DNA of 64,000 nt from Kribbella amoyensis (GCF_007828865.1 NZ_VIVK01000001.1:5084001-5148000); one strand, 5' to 3'; shown: positions 1 to 8,426, numbered from the stretch's first letter. A program made the numbers and translations. Notes: generated by a model from the letters alone, not told the origin.

Positions 1-2
1 TG

Positions 3-374
3 ATCACCGGTGCGGTGCGCCCGCTGACCCGGCCGCTGGAGCCGTTGTTCGACGAGATCGTGGCGGCCGAGCTGGCCGTCGACGACCGCGGCCGCTGTAC
101 CGGGTTCCTGACCGGCCCGCCGTTGGTCGGCGAGTCCCGGGCCGCGTGGATCAAGCACCGCGCCCGCGGTACGTCGATCGACCTGTCCCGGTCGTTCGCG
201 TACGCCGACAGCCACTCCGACCTGCCGATGCTGACCACGGTCGGCAATCCGGTCGCCGTCTCGCCGGACGTGCCGCTGTTCCGGGCCGCCCGGGCCGCGC
301 GCTGGCAGATCGTCGACTGGAAGACCCCGTCCACTTCGTCCCGACTGGAGATCCCCGGGGTGAACGCCCGATGA
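3..374 (+). CDS. HAD-IB family phosphatase, C-terminal part (5' end outside window)
   Basis: The reading frame is already open at the first base, so this is the last 123 codons of a gene that begins upstream. It shows the C-terminal half of a HAD-superfamily subclass IB hydrolase: a segment ending LTGPPLVGE, then the motif IV region YADSHSDLPML, whose aspartates normally hold Mg2+, then GNPVAVSPD. Members of the class act on phosphoserine or lysophosphatidate-type phosphomonoesters; the substrate here is unknown. Its stop codon overlaps the start of the dehydrogenase gene (ATGATG), so the two are translationally coupled. An acyltransferase three genes downstream makes a lipid phosphate substrate possible, but that is inference. 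Confidence 0.8.
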   Translation: MTGAVRPLTRPLEPLFDEIVAAELAVDDRGRCTGFLTGPPLVGESRAAWIKHRARGTSIDLSRSFAYADSHSDLPMLTTVGNPVAVSPDVPLFRAARAARWQIVDWKTPSTSSRLEIPGVNAR

Positions 375-1567
375 TGCTCGCGCTCGAGATGTACCGGTCG
401 CCCGCCAAGTACCTCGCGGCGAAGGCGGTCGGCGGCCGGATCCCCGGCATCCTGACCGGCCCGGCGGCCCCGCTCCGCCTGGTCACGATCAACGAACCGA
501 AGGCCGACCGGGACGGCTGGGCGCGGATCCGCCCGATCCTGTCCGGCATCTGCGGTTCGGACCTCGGCATGGTCACCGGCAGTACCAAGCTGTACTTCTC
601 CGCGATGGTGTCGATGCCGTTCGTCCCCGGCCACGAGGTGGTCGGCGAACTGCTCGACGACTGCGAGGACCTGCCCAAGGGCACCCGCGTCGTGATGGAC
701 TCCGTCCTCACCTGCGCGGCCCGCGGCGTCGAGCCGTGCGTCGGTTGCTCGTCCGGCAACACGAACCGATGCGACCGGATCACGGTCGGCCACGTCGCGC
801 CGGGGCTGCAGACCGGGTTCTGCCACGACACCGGCGGCGGCTGGGGCAACGTGATGGTCGCCCACCGCAGCCAGTTGTACGCCGTACCGGACGGGCTGTC
901 GGACGAGCGCGCGGTACTCACCGAGCCGCTCGCGTGCGCGGTCCACACCGCGCTCAAGGCCAAGGTCGAGCCGGGCCAGTCGGTGCTGGTGAGCGGCGCC
1001 GGCGCGGTCGGCCTGTTCGCGACACTGGCGTTGCGTGAGCTGACCCAGGCCGGCCGGATCACCGTCGTCGCCAAGCACGCCCGGCAGCGCGAGCTGGCCC
1101 GGGCGTTCGGCGCCAGCGACGTGGTGGCGCCGGACGAGGTGTTCCGTGGCGTCCGCCGGGCGACCGGCGCGTTCCGGTTGACCCCGGAGATGGGCCGCGA
1201 GTTCCTGCTCGGCGGCGTCGACGTCGCCGTGGACGCGGTCGGCAGCAAGGACTCGATCGACACCGTGCTGCGGGTCACCAAGGCCGGTGGCCGGGTCGTG
1301 CTGTCGGGGATGCCGTCCACCGGGGCGGACCTGTCGCCGGTCTGGTTCCGCGAGCTGGAGCTGACCGGGACGTACGCGTCGGCGCTGGCCGAACCGAACG
1401 ACAAGCCGGCCTTCGAGACCGCGCTGGAGATTGCCGCGAAGGCCCCGCTGGACGGGATCGTCGGGGCGCGTTATCCGCTGTACCGGTGGCGTGAGGCACT
1501 GGACCACGCACAGTCCGCCGGCCGCTTGGGGACCGTCAAGGTCGCCTTCGATGTGAGGGCTTCATGA
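371..1567 (+). CDS. Zinc-dependent alcohol dehydrogenase (MDR superfamily)
   Basis: 398-aa medium-chain dehydrogenase. Residues 58-66 (LSGICGSDL) supply the catalytic zinc cysteine C61, and PGHEVVG supplies H88 and E89. A structural-zinc lobe is visible as C115, C123, C126 and C134. The Rossmann motif GAGAVG at about 209-214 binds NAD(P). A cytoplasmic NAD(P)-dependent alcohol/aldehyde oxidoreductase is the family role; the substrate cannot be read from sequence. The ATG at 371 overlaps the preceding stop codon, and I chose it over an in-frame upstream extension that would run through the HAD gene. It is second in a four-gene operon with the LarA-like and acyltransferase genes. Confidence 0.88.
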   Translation: MMLALEMYRSPAKYLAAKAVGGRIPGILTGPAAPLRLVTINEPKADRDGWARIRPILSGICGSDLGMVTGSTKLYFSAMVSMPFVPGHEVVGELLDDCEDLPKGTRVVMDSVLTCAARGVEPCVGCSSGNTNRCDRITVGHVAPGLQTGFCHDTGGGWGNVMVAHRSQLYAVPDGLSDERAVLTEPLACAVHTALKAKVEPGQSVLVSGAGAVGLFATLALRELTQAGRITVVAKHARQRELARAFGASDVVAPDEVFRGVRRATGAFRLTPEMGREFLLGGVDVAVDAVGSKDSIDTVLRVTKAGGRVVLSGMPSTGADLSPVWFRELELTGTYASALAEPNDKPAFETALEIAAKAPLDGIVGARYPLYRWREALDHAQSAGRLGTVKVAFDVRAS

Positions 1568-1603
1568 CGGGGCCGCTGAACGTACGACGAGAGAGGTTCT
1601 GAC

Positions 1604-3184
1604 ATGTCCCGGCCAGGGTTTGTGCTTGAGGTGGACGACCGCACGCCCCCGCTGCTCGTGCACAACGGCGAGGGCTTCCTGCTGGAGCGGTTCCCGCTCG
1701 GTACCCGGGTGGTGTACCCGCCGGAGGCGCTGCCGCCGGTCCGCGACGTGGAGGAGGCGATCCAGAACGCGTTGCTGAACCCGCTCGAGTCGGAGCCGCT
1801 GCCCGAACTGCTGCGGCCCGGGATGCGGCTGACCATCGCGTTCGACGACATCTCGCTGCCGCTGCCGCCGATGAAGAAGCCGGACATCCGGCAGCGCATC
1901 ATCGAGGCCGTGCTGACGATGGCGGCGGACGCCGGCGTCGACGACGTCGAGCTGATCTCCGCCAACGCGCTGCACCGCCGGCTCACCCCGAACGAGCTGC
2001 GCGAGATCGTCGGCGAGCGCGTCTTCCGGTCGTTCTTCCCCGACGGCAAGCTGTACAACTTCGACGCCGAGGACACCGAGAACCTGACCCACCTGGGCCA
2101 GACCAAGCACGGTGAGGACGTCGAGATCTCCAAGCGGGCGGCCGAGTCCGACCTGCTGGTCTACGTGAACGTGAACCTGGTGGCGATGGACGGCGGCCAC
2201 AAGTCGACGTCGATCGGGCTGGCGTCGTACAAGTCGCTGAAGCACCACCACAACAGCCACACGATGATCCACTCGCGGTCCTTCATGGACCACAAGGCCT
2301 CGAAGATGCACCACTCGGCCTGGCGGATGGGCGCGGTGCTGACCGAGCACGTCAAGGTGTTCCAGATCGAGACCACGCTGAACAACGACATCTTCGGCGG
2401 GCCGCTGGAGTTCCTGCAGAAGCGCGAGTGGGAGTGGTCGATCAAGGACCAGGCCGCGATGCTCGCCGCCAAGCGCGGGCTCGACCTGGCCCCGGCCAAG
2501 ATGCGGCACCGGATCTTCACCGACGTCCGGTCGAACTACGGCCTGACCGGGATCCATGCCGGCAAGATCGAGCCGGTGCACGAGAAGACGATCGAGAACG
2601 TGCACCGCCAGCACCTGGTCGAGGTGCAGGGTCAGTCCGACGTCGCGATCATGGGCGTGCCGTTCGTCGGCCCGTACAACGTGAACTCGGTGATGAACCC
2701 GATCCTCGCCGCCTGCATGGGACTCGGGTACTACTTCAACTCGTACCGGGGCAACCCCGTGGTCCGCAAGGACGGCGCGGTCATCCTGTACCACCCGGTG
2801 GACTACGAGTTCAGCCAGCTGCACCACCCGTCGTACGTGGACTTCTTCGAGGAGGTGCTGTCGGAGTCGACCGACCCGGCCACCATCGAGGCGAAGTTCG
2901 AGAAGCAGTACGCCGAGGACCCGTGGTACATCCACCTGTACCGGACGTCGTACGCGTACCACGGCGTGCACCCGTTCTACATGTGGTACTGGATCTCGCA
3001 CGCGCTGGACCACTGCGGCGACATCGTCTGGGTCGGGGCGAACCGCAAGGCCGTCGAGCGGATGGGCTTCCGGTCCGCGTCGACCCTGCAGGACGCGCTG
3101 GAGATGGTGAGCCACTCGGTCGGCCGGTCGCCGTCGATCACCTACCTGCACAACCCGCCGCACCTGCTCGCGGACGTGCGCTGA
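1604..3184 (+). CDS. LarA-like protein (lactate racemase N-terminal domain / DUF2088)
   Basis: 526-aa protein whose N-terminal half resembles nickel-pincer lactate racemase LarA. TIAFDDISLP is at 77-86, the NALHRRLTPNE motif contains H124 (the position of a LarA catalytic histidine), and DGGHKS holds H199 and K200, where LarA has its cofactor-carrying lysine. The C-terminal half is conserved-looking but unassigned, and the protein is about 100 residues longer than classical LarA. No larB, larC or larE cofactor gene is in the window, so the chemistry may differ or the cofactor genes lie elsewhere. A GAGAGG Shine-Dalgarno precedes the ATG. The stop overlaps the acyltransferase start by one base. 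Probably a racemase or epimerase; the substrate is unknown. Confidence 0.72.
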   Translation: MSRPGFVLEVDDRTPPLLVHNGEGFLLERFPLGTRVVYPPEALPPVRDVEEAIQNALLNPLESEPLPELLRPGMRLTIAFDDISLPLPPMKKPDIRQRIIEAVLTMAADAGVDDVELISANALHRRLTPNELREIVGERVFRSFFPDGKLYNFDAEDTENLTHLGQTKHGEDVEISKRAAESDLLVYVNVNLVAMDGGHKSTSIGLASYKSLKHHHNSHTMIHSRSFMDHKASKMHHSAWRMGAVLTEHVKVFQIETTLNNDIFGGPLEFLQKREWEWSIKDQAAMLAAKRGLDLAPAKMRHRIFTDVRSNYGLTGIHAGKIEPVHEKTIENVHRQHLVEVQGQSDVAIMGVPFVGPYNVNSVMNPILAACMGLGYYFNSYRGNPVVRKDGAVILYHPVDYEFSQLHHPSYVDFFEEVLSESTDPATIEAKFEKQYAEDPWYIHLYRTSYAYHGVHPFYMWYWISHALDHCGDIVWVGANRKAVERMGFRSASTLQDALEMVSHSVGRSPSITYLHNPPHLLADVR

Positions 3185-4116
3185 TGGGTGCCAACCTGGT
3201 CAAGTTCAGCCGGGACACCGCGCGGGACGTGAAGCAGGTCGCCCGCGGCTGGCGCTGGGGCCGCCGTCCGCAGGTTCCGCGGTCCGCCGAGCCGTACGTG
3301 GTGCCGAAGGAGACCACGGTCTTCCCGACCAAGTGGGCCCGGACGCCGGCGGCCATGGCGGTCCGAGAGGTGCTGCAGAAGGGCGCGCTCAATTCGGTCC
3401 TGCGGTGGGAGGTGAACCCGCGGGTGAGCGGGCTGGACTCGTTGCTGAAGCTGGACGGTCCGGCGCTGATCGTGGCGAACCACTCGTCCCACCTGGACAC
3501 CCCGTTGCTGCTCTGCACGCTGCCGGACGCGATGCGCCGGCGGACCGCGGTGGCCGCGGCGGCGGACTACTTCTTCGACACCTGGTGGCGGGCGACGGCG
3601 TCGGCGATCGTGTTCAACACGTTCCCGATCGAGCGCCGCGGCGGCAAACTCAGCTCGACCCCGGGTGACCTCCTCGCCGATGGCTGGAACGTGGTCGTCT
3701 TCCCCGAAGGCACCCGCTCACCCGACGGCTGGATGGAACGCTTCCGGATGGGCGCGGCCTACCTCGCCGTCGAGCACGGCGTCCCGGTCGTCCCCGTCGG
3801 CATCAAGGGCTCCTTCGCGGCCATGCCCCGAGGCCGAGGCTGGCCGATCCCGGGCCGCCCGACGGTTGCGGTCCGCTACGGCGACCCGCTGCACCCGGCC
3901 GAGGGGGAGAGCGCCCGCGAGTTCGCCCCGAAGATCTCGGCCGCGGTCTCCGCCCTCCTGGACGAAGAATCCACCACCTGGTGGGAAGCCCGCCGCCGGG
4001 TAGCAGCAGGCGCATCCCCCTCCCAGTCAGGCCCCCAAGCAGCCCGCTGGCGCCGAGTCTGGGAGTCGACCGCGCCGGTCGAGGCCCCCGAGTCGAAGCG
4101 CCGCGCCTGGAAGTAA
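3184..4116 (+). CDS. 1-acyl-sn-glycerol-3-phosphate acyltransferase family (PlsC-like)
   Basis: 310-aa lysophospholipid acyltransferase. The HX4D catalytic motif is NHSSHLD (N99-D105) and the acceptor-phosphate motif is FPEGTRS at 173-179, followed by the typical RFRMGAAYLA helix. The family transfers acyl groups to lysophosphatidate or related acceptors at the inner membrane face. The roughly 90-residue N-terminal extension before the motif is basic and may attach to the membrane. The ATG at 3184 shares its first base with the previous TGA, so it is coupled to the LarA-like gene and ends the operon. The shared operon with a HAD-IB phosphatase suggests glycerolipid or unusual lipid work, which is an inference. 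Confidence 0.87.
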   Translation: MGANLVKFSRDTARDVKQVARGWRWGRRPQVPRSAEPYVVPKETTVFPTKWARTPAAMAVREVLQKGALNSVLRWEVNPRVSGLDSLLKLDGPALIVANHSSHLDTPLLLCTLPDAMRRRTAVAAAADYFFDTWWRATASAIVFNTFPIERRGGKLSSTPGDLLADGWNVVVFPEGTRSPDGWMERFRMGAAYLAVEHGVPVVPVGIKGSFAAMPRGRGWPIPGRPTVAVRYGDPLHPAEGESAREFAPKISAAVSALLDEESTTWWEARRRVAAGASPSQSGPQAARWRRVWESTAPVEAPESKRRAWK

Positions 4117-4239
4117 CCGAGAAGCCCCGGCCGCACCCCGCAGCCGGGGCCTCGTCTCGCCCCCTTCGCCCTCGCCTCGCCCCTTCGCCCTCGCCTCGCC
4201 CTCGCCCTAGTCCCGCCTCGACCCCGCCGCGCCGCCGCC

Positions 4240-4499
4240 GACTTTGTGCGCGGGCTAGTCATTTAGCCTTGCCGAGTACGGCTGGTGGGCGCACAGAGTC
4301 GGTGGGGCGTGGTTGGTGGGCGCACAAGGTGTACCCGGGGTGGCGGGCGGGTGTGTCCCAGGCGTTCGTCCCGGTGGGTCGTCTCGCCTGCCTGGCCGTG
4401 GTACTCGGACTTTGTGCGCGGGCCAGGCATTCACCCCTGCCGAGAACGGCTGGTGGGCGCACAGAGTCGGTGGGGCGTGGTTGGTGGGCGCACAAGGTG
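4240..4499. repeat. Palindromic GACTTTGTGCGC element, two tandem copies (168-bp period)
   Basis: Copy 1 has GACTTTGTGCGC at 4240-4251, the inverted arm GCGCACAGAGTC at 4289-4300 and a second inverted arm GCGCACAAGGT at 4320-4330. Copy 2 has the same three pieces at 4408, 4457 and 4488. The arm offsets are 49 and 31 nt in both copies, and the copies lie exactly 168 bp apart. The two outer arms can pair over 12 bp (one G-T wobble) around a 37-nt loop that ends GGCTGGTGG in both. The same arrangement recurs at 26763 and, with the 49-nt offset only, at 25005-25332. Function unknown. Confidence 0.85.
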
Positions 4500-4602
4500 T
4501 GTACCCCGGGGTGGCGGGCTTGTGTGGCGGGCGGACCAGGCGGTGTCTTGGGTCGTTCGAGTTGAAGGGGACCGGTGTCCTGGGTCGGGCCGGTCGGCTG
4601 GG

Positions 4603-4608
4603 TACGCT
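4603..4608 (+). promoter_or_regulatory. Putative -10 element for a leaderless hisF transcript
   Basis: TACGCT ends 7 nt before the hisF GTG, and no Shine-Dalgarno is visible. That places the predicted transcript start at or next to the start codon. No clear -35 box is seen. Confidence 0.35.
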
Positions 4609-4615
4609 TGGCCGC

Positions 4616-5377
4616 GTGAGTCTTGCCGTGCGTGTGATCCCCTGCCTGGACGTGGATGCCGGGCGGGTGGTCAAGGGTGTCAACTTCGTCGACGTGCGCG
4701 ACGCCGGCGACCCGGTCGAGATGGCCGAGTTGTACGACGCGGAGGGCGCCGACGAGCTGACGTTCCTCGACATCACCGCGTCCTCGGGTTCCCGGGAGAC
4801 GACGTACGAGGTGGTCCGCCGGACGGCCGAGCAGGTGTTCATCCCGCTCACGGTCGGTGGCGGTGTGCGGGAGGTCGGCGACGTCGACCGGTTGCTTCGG
4901 TCGGGCGCGGACAAGGTCGGTATCAACACCGGCGCGATCGCCCGGCCCGAGGTGATCTCCGAGATCGCCCAGCGGTTCGGCAACCAGGTGCTGGTGCTGT
5001 CGCTGGACGTGCGTCGTTCGGCGGACCAGCCGAGCGGGTTCGAGGTGACCACGCACGGTGGTCGCAGGTCCGCCGGCCTGGACGCGATCGAGTGGGCCCG
5101 GCGGGGCACCGAGCTCGGCGCGGGCGAGATCCTGCTCAACTCGATGGATGCCGACGGCACCAAACAGGGGTTCGACCTGGACCTGATCCACGCCGTCCGC
5201 GCCGTCGTCGACATCCCGCTGATCGCCAGCGGGGGAGCGGGCGCACCCGAACACTTCCCGCCGGCGGTCGAGGCAGGCGCCGACGCGGTGCTCGCGGCGA
5301 GTGTCTTCCACTTCGGCGACTTCCGCATCGCCGATGTCAAGAAGGCGCTGCGCGACGCCGGCGTCGTGGTCCGGTGA
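4616..5377 (+). CDS. hisF: Imidazole glycerol phosphate synthase cyclase subunit HisF
   Basis: 253-aa TIM barrel, the normal length. It takes ammonia from HisH and converts PRFAR to imidazole glycerol phosphate plus AICAR in histidine synthesis. The catalytic aspartates are present as D12 (CLDVD) and D131 (LSLDVRR). The phosphate-binding stretches TVGGGVR and [11 protein letters not shown] are intact. I chose the GTG that gives [11 protein letters not shown] near the N terminus; upstream extension would run into the repeat array. No hisH or hisA lies beside it, and hisI is 24 kb away at 29176, whereas related actinomycetes usually keep the two close. A marR gene overlaps its end. Confidence 0.96.
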   Translation: MSLAVRVIPCLDVDAGRVVKGVNFVDVRDAGDPVEMAELYDAEGADELTFLDITASSGSRETTYEVVRRTAEQVFIPLTVGGGVREVGDVDRLLRSGADKVGINTGAIARPEVISEIAQRFGNQVLVLSLDVRRSADQPSGFEVTTHGGRRSAGLDAIEWARRGTELGAGEILLNSMDADGTKQGFDLDLIHAVRAVVDIPLIASGGAGAPEHFPPAVEAGADAVLAASVFHFGDFRIADVKKALRDAGVVVR

Positions 5378-5934
5378 GCGGCATGGTGGTCCAGCGCCCG
5401 GACCAGGACGACAAGGCGGGCACCCCAGCACCTGGTACCAAGAGCGCAGAGCAAGCCGAGCAAGCAGGGCGTACGCGGGGAGCTGAGCAAGCCGGTCGGT
5501 TGATCGCTGACGTCGAGCAGGAGCTGTCGATGCTGCTCCGCCGGTCGCGGTCGGCTTCGATGCTGCTCGCGCGGCGGGTGCACCCGGAGATGGACGCCGC
5601 GGGGTACGCGTTGATCTCGCAGATCGACCTCGGCACCGCGTCCGGCGGTCCGGGGGTACGGGCGTCCGACGTGGCGCAGGCGCTCGGCCTCGACAAGTCG
5701 ACCGTCAGCCGTGGACTGACCCAGCTCGAGACCCTCGGCCTGATCGAGCGCGTGGGCGACCCGGACGACGGTCGGGCCCGGTTGCTGCGCCTGACGGAGA
5801 CCGGCGCGGAGCGGTTCGGCGCGATGCGCGACCAGCGGCGGGCCGAGTTCCGCGAGATCCTGGACCGCTGGGACACCCCGGACCTGACCGACCTGGCCCG
5901 CCTGCTCAGCCGCCTCAACACCGACTTCAGCTGA
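5374..5934 (+). CDS. MarR-family transcriptional regulator
   Basis: 186 aa if started at the GTG overlapping the hisF stop; an in-frame ATG at 5383 is an alternative. An unstructured Ala/Gly/Glu-rich N-terminal tail of about 40 residues precedes a winged-helix domain: the recognition helix region reads [19 protein letters not shown] and the wing contains [13 protein letters not shown]. MarR proteins are cytoplasmic dimers that repress efflux or catabolic genes and release DNA on binding a phenolic ligand. There is no obvious target gene beside it, and its overlap with hisF suggests it merely uses that transcript. The target is unknown. Confidence 0.85.
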   Translation: MSGMVVQRPDQDDKAGTPAPGTKSAEQAEQAGRTRGAEQAGRLIADVEQELSMLLRRSRSASMLLARRVHPEMDAAGYALISQIDLGTASGGPGVRASDVAQALGLDKSTVSRGLTQLETLGLIERVGDPDDGRARLLRLTETGAERFGAMRDQRRAEFREILDRWDTPDLTDLARLLSRLNTDFS

Positions 5935-6286
5935 TCTGTACGCCCGCAGTCGGCCATGTGGCGCCTTGTTGGGCGACTGTCGTGTTGTAGCCCGCCAGTC
6001 GTCCAACAACCCGCCAGTCGCCCAACAACCGGCTGGTCGCCCAACAACCGGCTGGTCGCCCAACAACCGGCTGGTCAGCTGACCGGGCACCCACTGCAAC
6101 GACTGGCGTGCAGCTGGCTGGCGCCTTGTTGGGGGACTGCCGTGTTGTAGCCCGCCAACAACCTGCCATCCGTCAATATCCCTGGCCGTCGACCGCGGTC
6201 ATCGACGCGGGTGGCGGCTACAGTGCGCACCCAAGGTCCAGGCTGAGATCACCAAAGTCACCATATCCCCACCCCTTGAGCATATG
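5935..6286. other. Intergenic stretch with tandem repeats, no gene seen
   Basis: About 350 bases between the two marR genes. It contains the 38-bp and 19-bp repeats listed below, then 100 bases of more ordinary sequence before the second marR promoter. No credible coding region: the open frames on both strands follow the repeat period. Confidence 0.65.
5960..6157. repeat. 38-bp direct repeats flanking four tandem 19-bp units
   Basis: A 38-bp sequence starting GGCGCCTTGTTGGG and ending TAGCCCGCCA occurs at 5960-5997 and again at 6120-6157, with two differences. Between them, four tandem 19-bp units ending CCAACAACC run 5993-6068, followed by a partial fifth. The repeats contain TTGTTGGGCGACT and its reverse complement, so the block can fold. 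This family has a different sequence from the GACTTTGTGCGC element. Confidence 0.85.
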
Positions 6287-6303
6287 GTTGCAGAAACCAA
6301 CTA
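6287..6303 (-). promoter_or_regulatory. MarR operator, distal copy
   Basis: Read on the minus strand this is TAGTTGGTTTCTGCAAC. It matches the proximal copy at 6314-6330 at 15 of 17 positions but in opposite orientation. It covers the predicted -35 box (TTGCAG, 6289-6294), so binding would block RNA polymerase. Inferred to be the operator of the adjacent MarR protein. Confidence 0.6.
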
Positions 6304-6317
6304 ATCGGGTATATAGT
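6289..6317 (+). promoter_or_regulatory. Leaderless promoter of marR-MFS operon
   Basis: TTGCAG (6289-6294), a 17-nt spacer and TATAGT (6312-6317) form the best sigma-70-type promoter in the window. The -10 box ends 6 nt before the ATG at 6324, so the transcript should begin at or beside the start codon without a Shine-Dalgarno. Confidence 0.65.
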
Positions 6318-6332
6318 TGGGTTATGCAACTA
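6314..6332 (+). promoter_or_regulatory. MarR operator, proximal copy over the start codon
   Basis: TAGTTG-GGTTATG-CAACTA is a perfect 6-bp inverted repeat that covers the -10 box and the ATG of the marR gene. It shares TAGTTGG, TT and TGCAAC with the distal copy. This points to autorepression of the marR-exporter operon. Confidence 0.65.
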
Positions 6333-6833
6333 GCCCAGCAACCCTCTGTCCCGGAGGTGGAGCGGGACACGCCGGCCCAGGACGTCCTCGAAGGGGTCAG
6401 CTCGCTGATCCGGGCCGTGCGGTGTATCGAGCATCGGCAGCTCTGGCCCGATGCGGGGCTTCGTCGTGCCGACGCCAGCGTGCTCAAGGTGCTGGCCAAG
6501 GGCGGCGAGCAACGCGGCGGGGAGATCGCCGCGAAGCTGGGGGTCGACGCGTCCGTGGTCAGCCGGCAGCTGACGAACCTGGAGGGCGACGGTCTGGTGA
6601 GCCGTCGGCCCGATCCGGCGGACGCCCGGGTGTCCCTGGTCGAGCTTTCGCCGCTCGGCCGGGCCCGGCTGGAGGCCCTCTACGCGAACTACACCCAGCA
6701 ACTTCGTGCCGCTCTGGCGGACTGGGACGACGACGCCATGACGGCGGCCGCCGAAACGCTGCGGCGGGTCGCCGACGCGGTCGCCCGGTCCGCTGAGTCC
6801 GTGAGGCGCACCACCACTTCGACTGGAGACTGA
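6324..6833 (+). CDS. MarR-family regulator, likely repressor of the adjacent exporter
   Basis: 169-aa winged-helix protein. GGEIAAKLGVDASVVSRQL is the helix-turn-helix and PDPADARVSLVEL the wing. The ATG at 6324 is set by the promoter, whose -10 box ends 6 nt upstream; earlier in-frame codons lie in the repeat block. The stop overlaps the ATG of the 14-TM drug exporter, the classic marR-emrB layout. Two matching operator copies cover the promoter. By family knowledge it should repress itself and the exporter until a toxic ligand binds. Confidence 0.9.
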   Translation: MQLAQQPSVPEVERDTPAQDVLEGVSSLIRAVRCIEHRQLWPDAGLRRADASVLKVLAKGGEQRGGEIAAKLGVDASVVSRQLTNLEGDGLVSRRPDPADARVSLVELSPLGRARLEALYANYTQQLRAALADWDDDAMTAAAETLRRVADAVARSAESVRRTTTSTGD

Positions 6834-8413
6834 TGACTGTCACCGAGACCCGGCCGGCGGATGCCGCGCCGGAACTCACCCACCGCGAGATCCTCGAGAT
6901 CCTGATCGGGCTGCTCGCCGCGCTGTTCACGGCGATGCTCAGCTCGACGATCGTCAGCAACGCCCTGCCGACGATCATCGCCGACCTGCAGGGTTCCCAG
7001 ACGCAGTACACCTGGGTACTGACCGCCAGCCTGCTGGCCACGACGGTGTCCACCCCGATCTGGGGCAAGCTGTCGGACCTGATGAGCAAGAAGCTGCTCG
7101 TCCAGCTGGCGATCGTGCTGTTCGTGGTCGGCTCGGCGCTGGCCGGGATGGCGCACAACGTGCCGTTCCTGATCGGCGCCCGGGTGCTGCAGGGGCTCGC
7201 GATGGGCGGTCTGATGGCGCTCGCCCAGGCGATCATCGGCGCCGCGATCCCGCCGCGCAGCCGCGGCCGGTACTCGGGGTACATGGGTGCCGTGATGGCG
7301 GTCGCGACCGTGAGCGGCCCGCTCATCGGTGGCGTCATCGTCGACACCTCCTGGCTCGGCTGGCGCTGGTGCTTCTACGTCTGCGTCCCGCTGGCCGTGG
7401 TCAGCCTGGTGATGCTGCAGCGCTACCTGCGCCTGCCGGTGGTCAAGCGCAGGGTCAAGATGGACTACCTCGGCGCCGTACTGATCAGCGCCGCGGCGAG
7501 CTTGCCGCTGATCTGGGTCACGTTCGCCGGTCACGACTTCGCTTGGATGTCCTGGCAGTCCGCACTGTTCGTCGGCGGCACGGTGCTGTTCGGTGTGCTG
7601 GCCGTGATCGTGGAGAACCGGGCGGCCGAGCCGCTGGTCCCGCTGAAGGTCGTCAGGGAGCGCACCACCGCGCTGGCCATCATCGCCAGCCTCGCCGTCG
7701 GCGTCGCGATGTTCGGCAGCGCGCTGTTCCTCGGCCAGTACTTCCAGGTCGCTCGCGGGTACAGCCCGACCGAGGCCGGCCTGCTCACCATCCCGATGAT
7801 GCTCGGCTCGTTCCTCGGCTCGGTCGGTTCCGGCCAGATGATCACCCGCTACGGCAAGTGGAAGCGGTACCTGGTCGCCGGCGGCATCCTGCTGGTCGCG
7901 GGGCTCGTGGTGCTCGGCACGATCGACCACACCAGCCCGTACTGGTACGTCGGCACCGGCATGCTGGCGATGGGTCTGGGCATGGGCATGACGATGCAGA
8001 ACCTGGTCCTCGCGGTGCAGAACACCGTCGACGTCAGTGAGATCGGTGCTTCCAGCGCCACGGTGTCGTTCTTCCGCAGCCTCGGCGGTGCGGTCGGCGT
8101 CTCCGCTCTCGGCGCGGTGCTCGCGGTCCGGGTGAAGGACCTGCTGATCGAGGGCGTACTCGCCACCCCGGGCGGCGCCGAAGCGGCCCGCAAGCTGCAG
8201 GAGGGCGGCGACGGCACCAGCCTGCTGGACGTCAAGCACCTGCCGCCGCAGCTGGCCGAGCTGGTCCGTCAGTCGTACGGCGACGCCACCGGGCGCATCT
8301 TCCTGATCGCGGCCGCGTGTGCCGTGGTCAGCCTGATCGCGGTCCTCTTCATCAAGGAGGTCCCGCTCCGCCGGACCGTCGCCAAGCTCGACGAACCGGT
8401 CGAGCTGGACTGA
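6833..8413 (+). CDS. MFS drug exporter, DHA2 (EmrB/QacA) family
   Basis: 526 aa with about 14 predicted membrane segments, the DHA2 length. Family signatures are visible: the motif-A loop after TM2 reads WGKLSDLMSKK and motif C in TM5 reads SGPLIGG. It should expel amphipathic drugs or antibiotics by proton antiport at the cytoplasmic membrane. The start ATG overlaps the marR stop, so the pair is one transcript under the predicted MarR operators. A strong terminator follows within 15 bases. The substrate is unknown. Confidence 0.92.
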   Translation: MTVTETRPADAAPELTHREILEILIGLLAALFTAMLSSTIVSNALPTIIADLQGSQTQYTWVLTASLLATTVSTPIWGKLSDLMSKKLLVQLAIVLFVVGSALAGMAHNVPFLIGARVLQGLAMGGLMALAQAIIGAAIPPRSRGRYSGYMGAVMAVATVSGPLIGGVIVDTSWLGWRWCFYVCVPLAVVSLVMLQRYLRLPVVKRRVKMDYLGAVLISAAASLPLIWVTFAGHDFAWMSWQSALFVGGTVLFGVLAVIVENRAAEPLVPLKVVRERTTALAIIASLAVGVAMFGSALFLGQYFQVARGYSPTEAGLLTIPMMLGSFLGSVGSGQMITRYGKWKRYLVAGGILLVAGLVVLGTIDHTSPYWYVGTGMLAMGLGMGMTMQNLVLAVQNTVDVSEIGASSATVSFFRSLGGAVGVSALGAVLAVRVKDLLIEGVLATPGGAEAARKLQEGGDGTSLLDVKHLPPQLAELVRQSYGDATGRIFLIAAACAVVSLIAVLFIKEVPLRRTVAKLDEPVELD

Positions 8414-8426
8414 CACCGGAACAAGC

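Larger units (their letters stand above)
4117..4615. other. Intergenic stretch of about 500 bp without a gene, mostly repeats
   Basis: Between the acyltransferase and hisF I see no credible gene. The first 120 bases are a CT-rich low-complexity run (CCTCGCC-type repeats). The rest is a 168-bp tandem duplication carrying the palindromic GACTTTGTGCGC element described separately. Open frames across the segment exist on both strands only because the composition is GC-extreme. Confidence 0.7.

Noticed and set aside
1564-1602. Tiny ATG open frame between the dehydrogenase and LarA-like genes
   Set aside because: Twelve codons with no ribosome site; it is simply the gap before the LarA-like gene.
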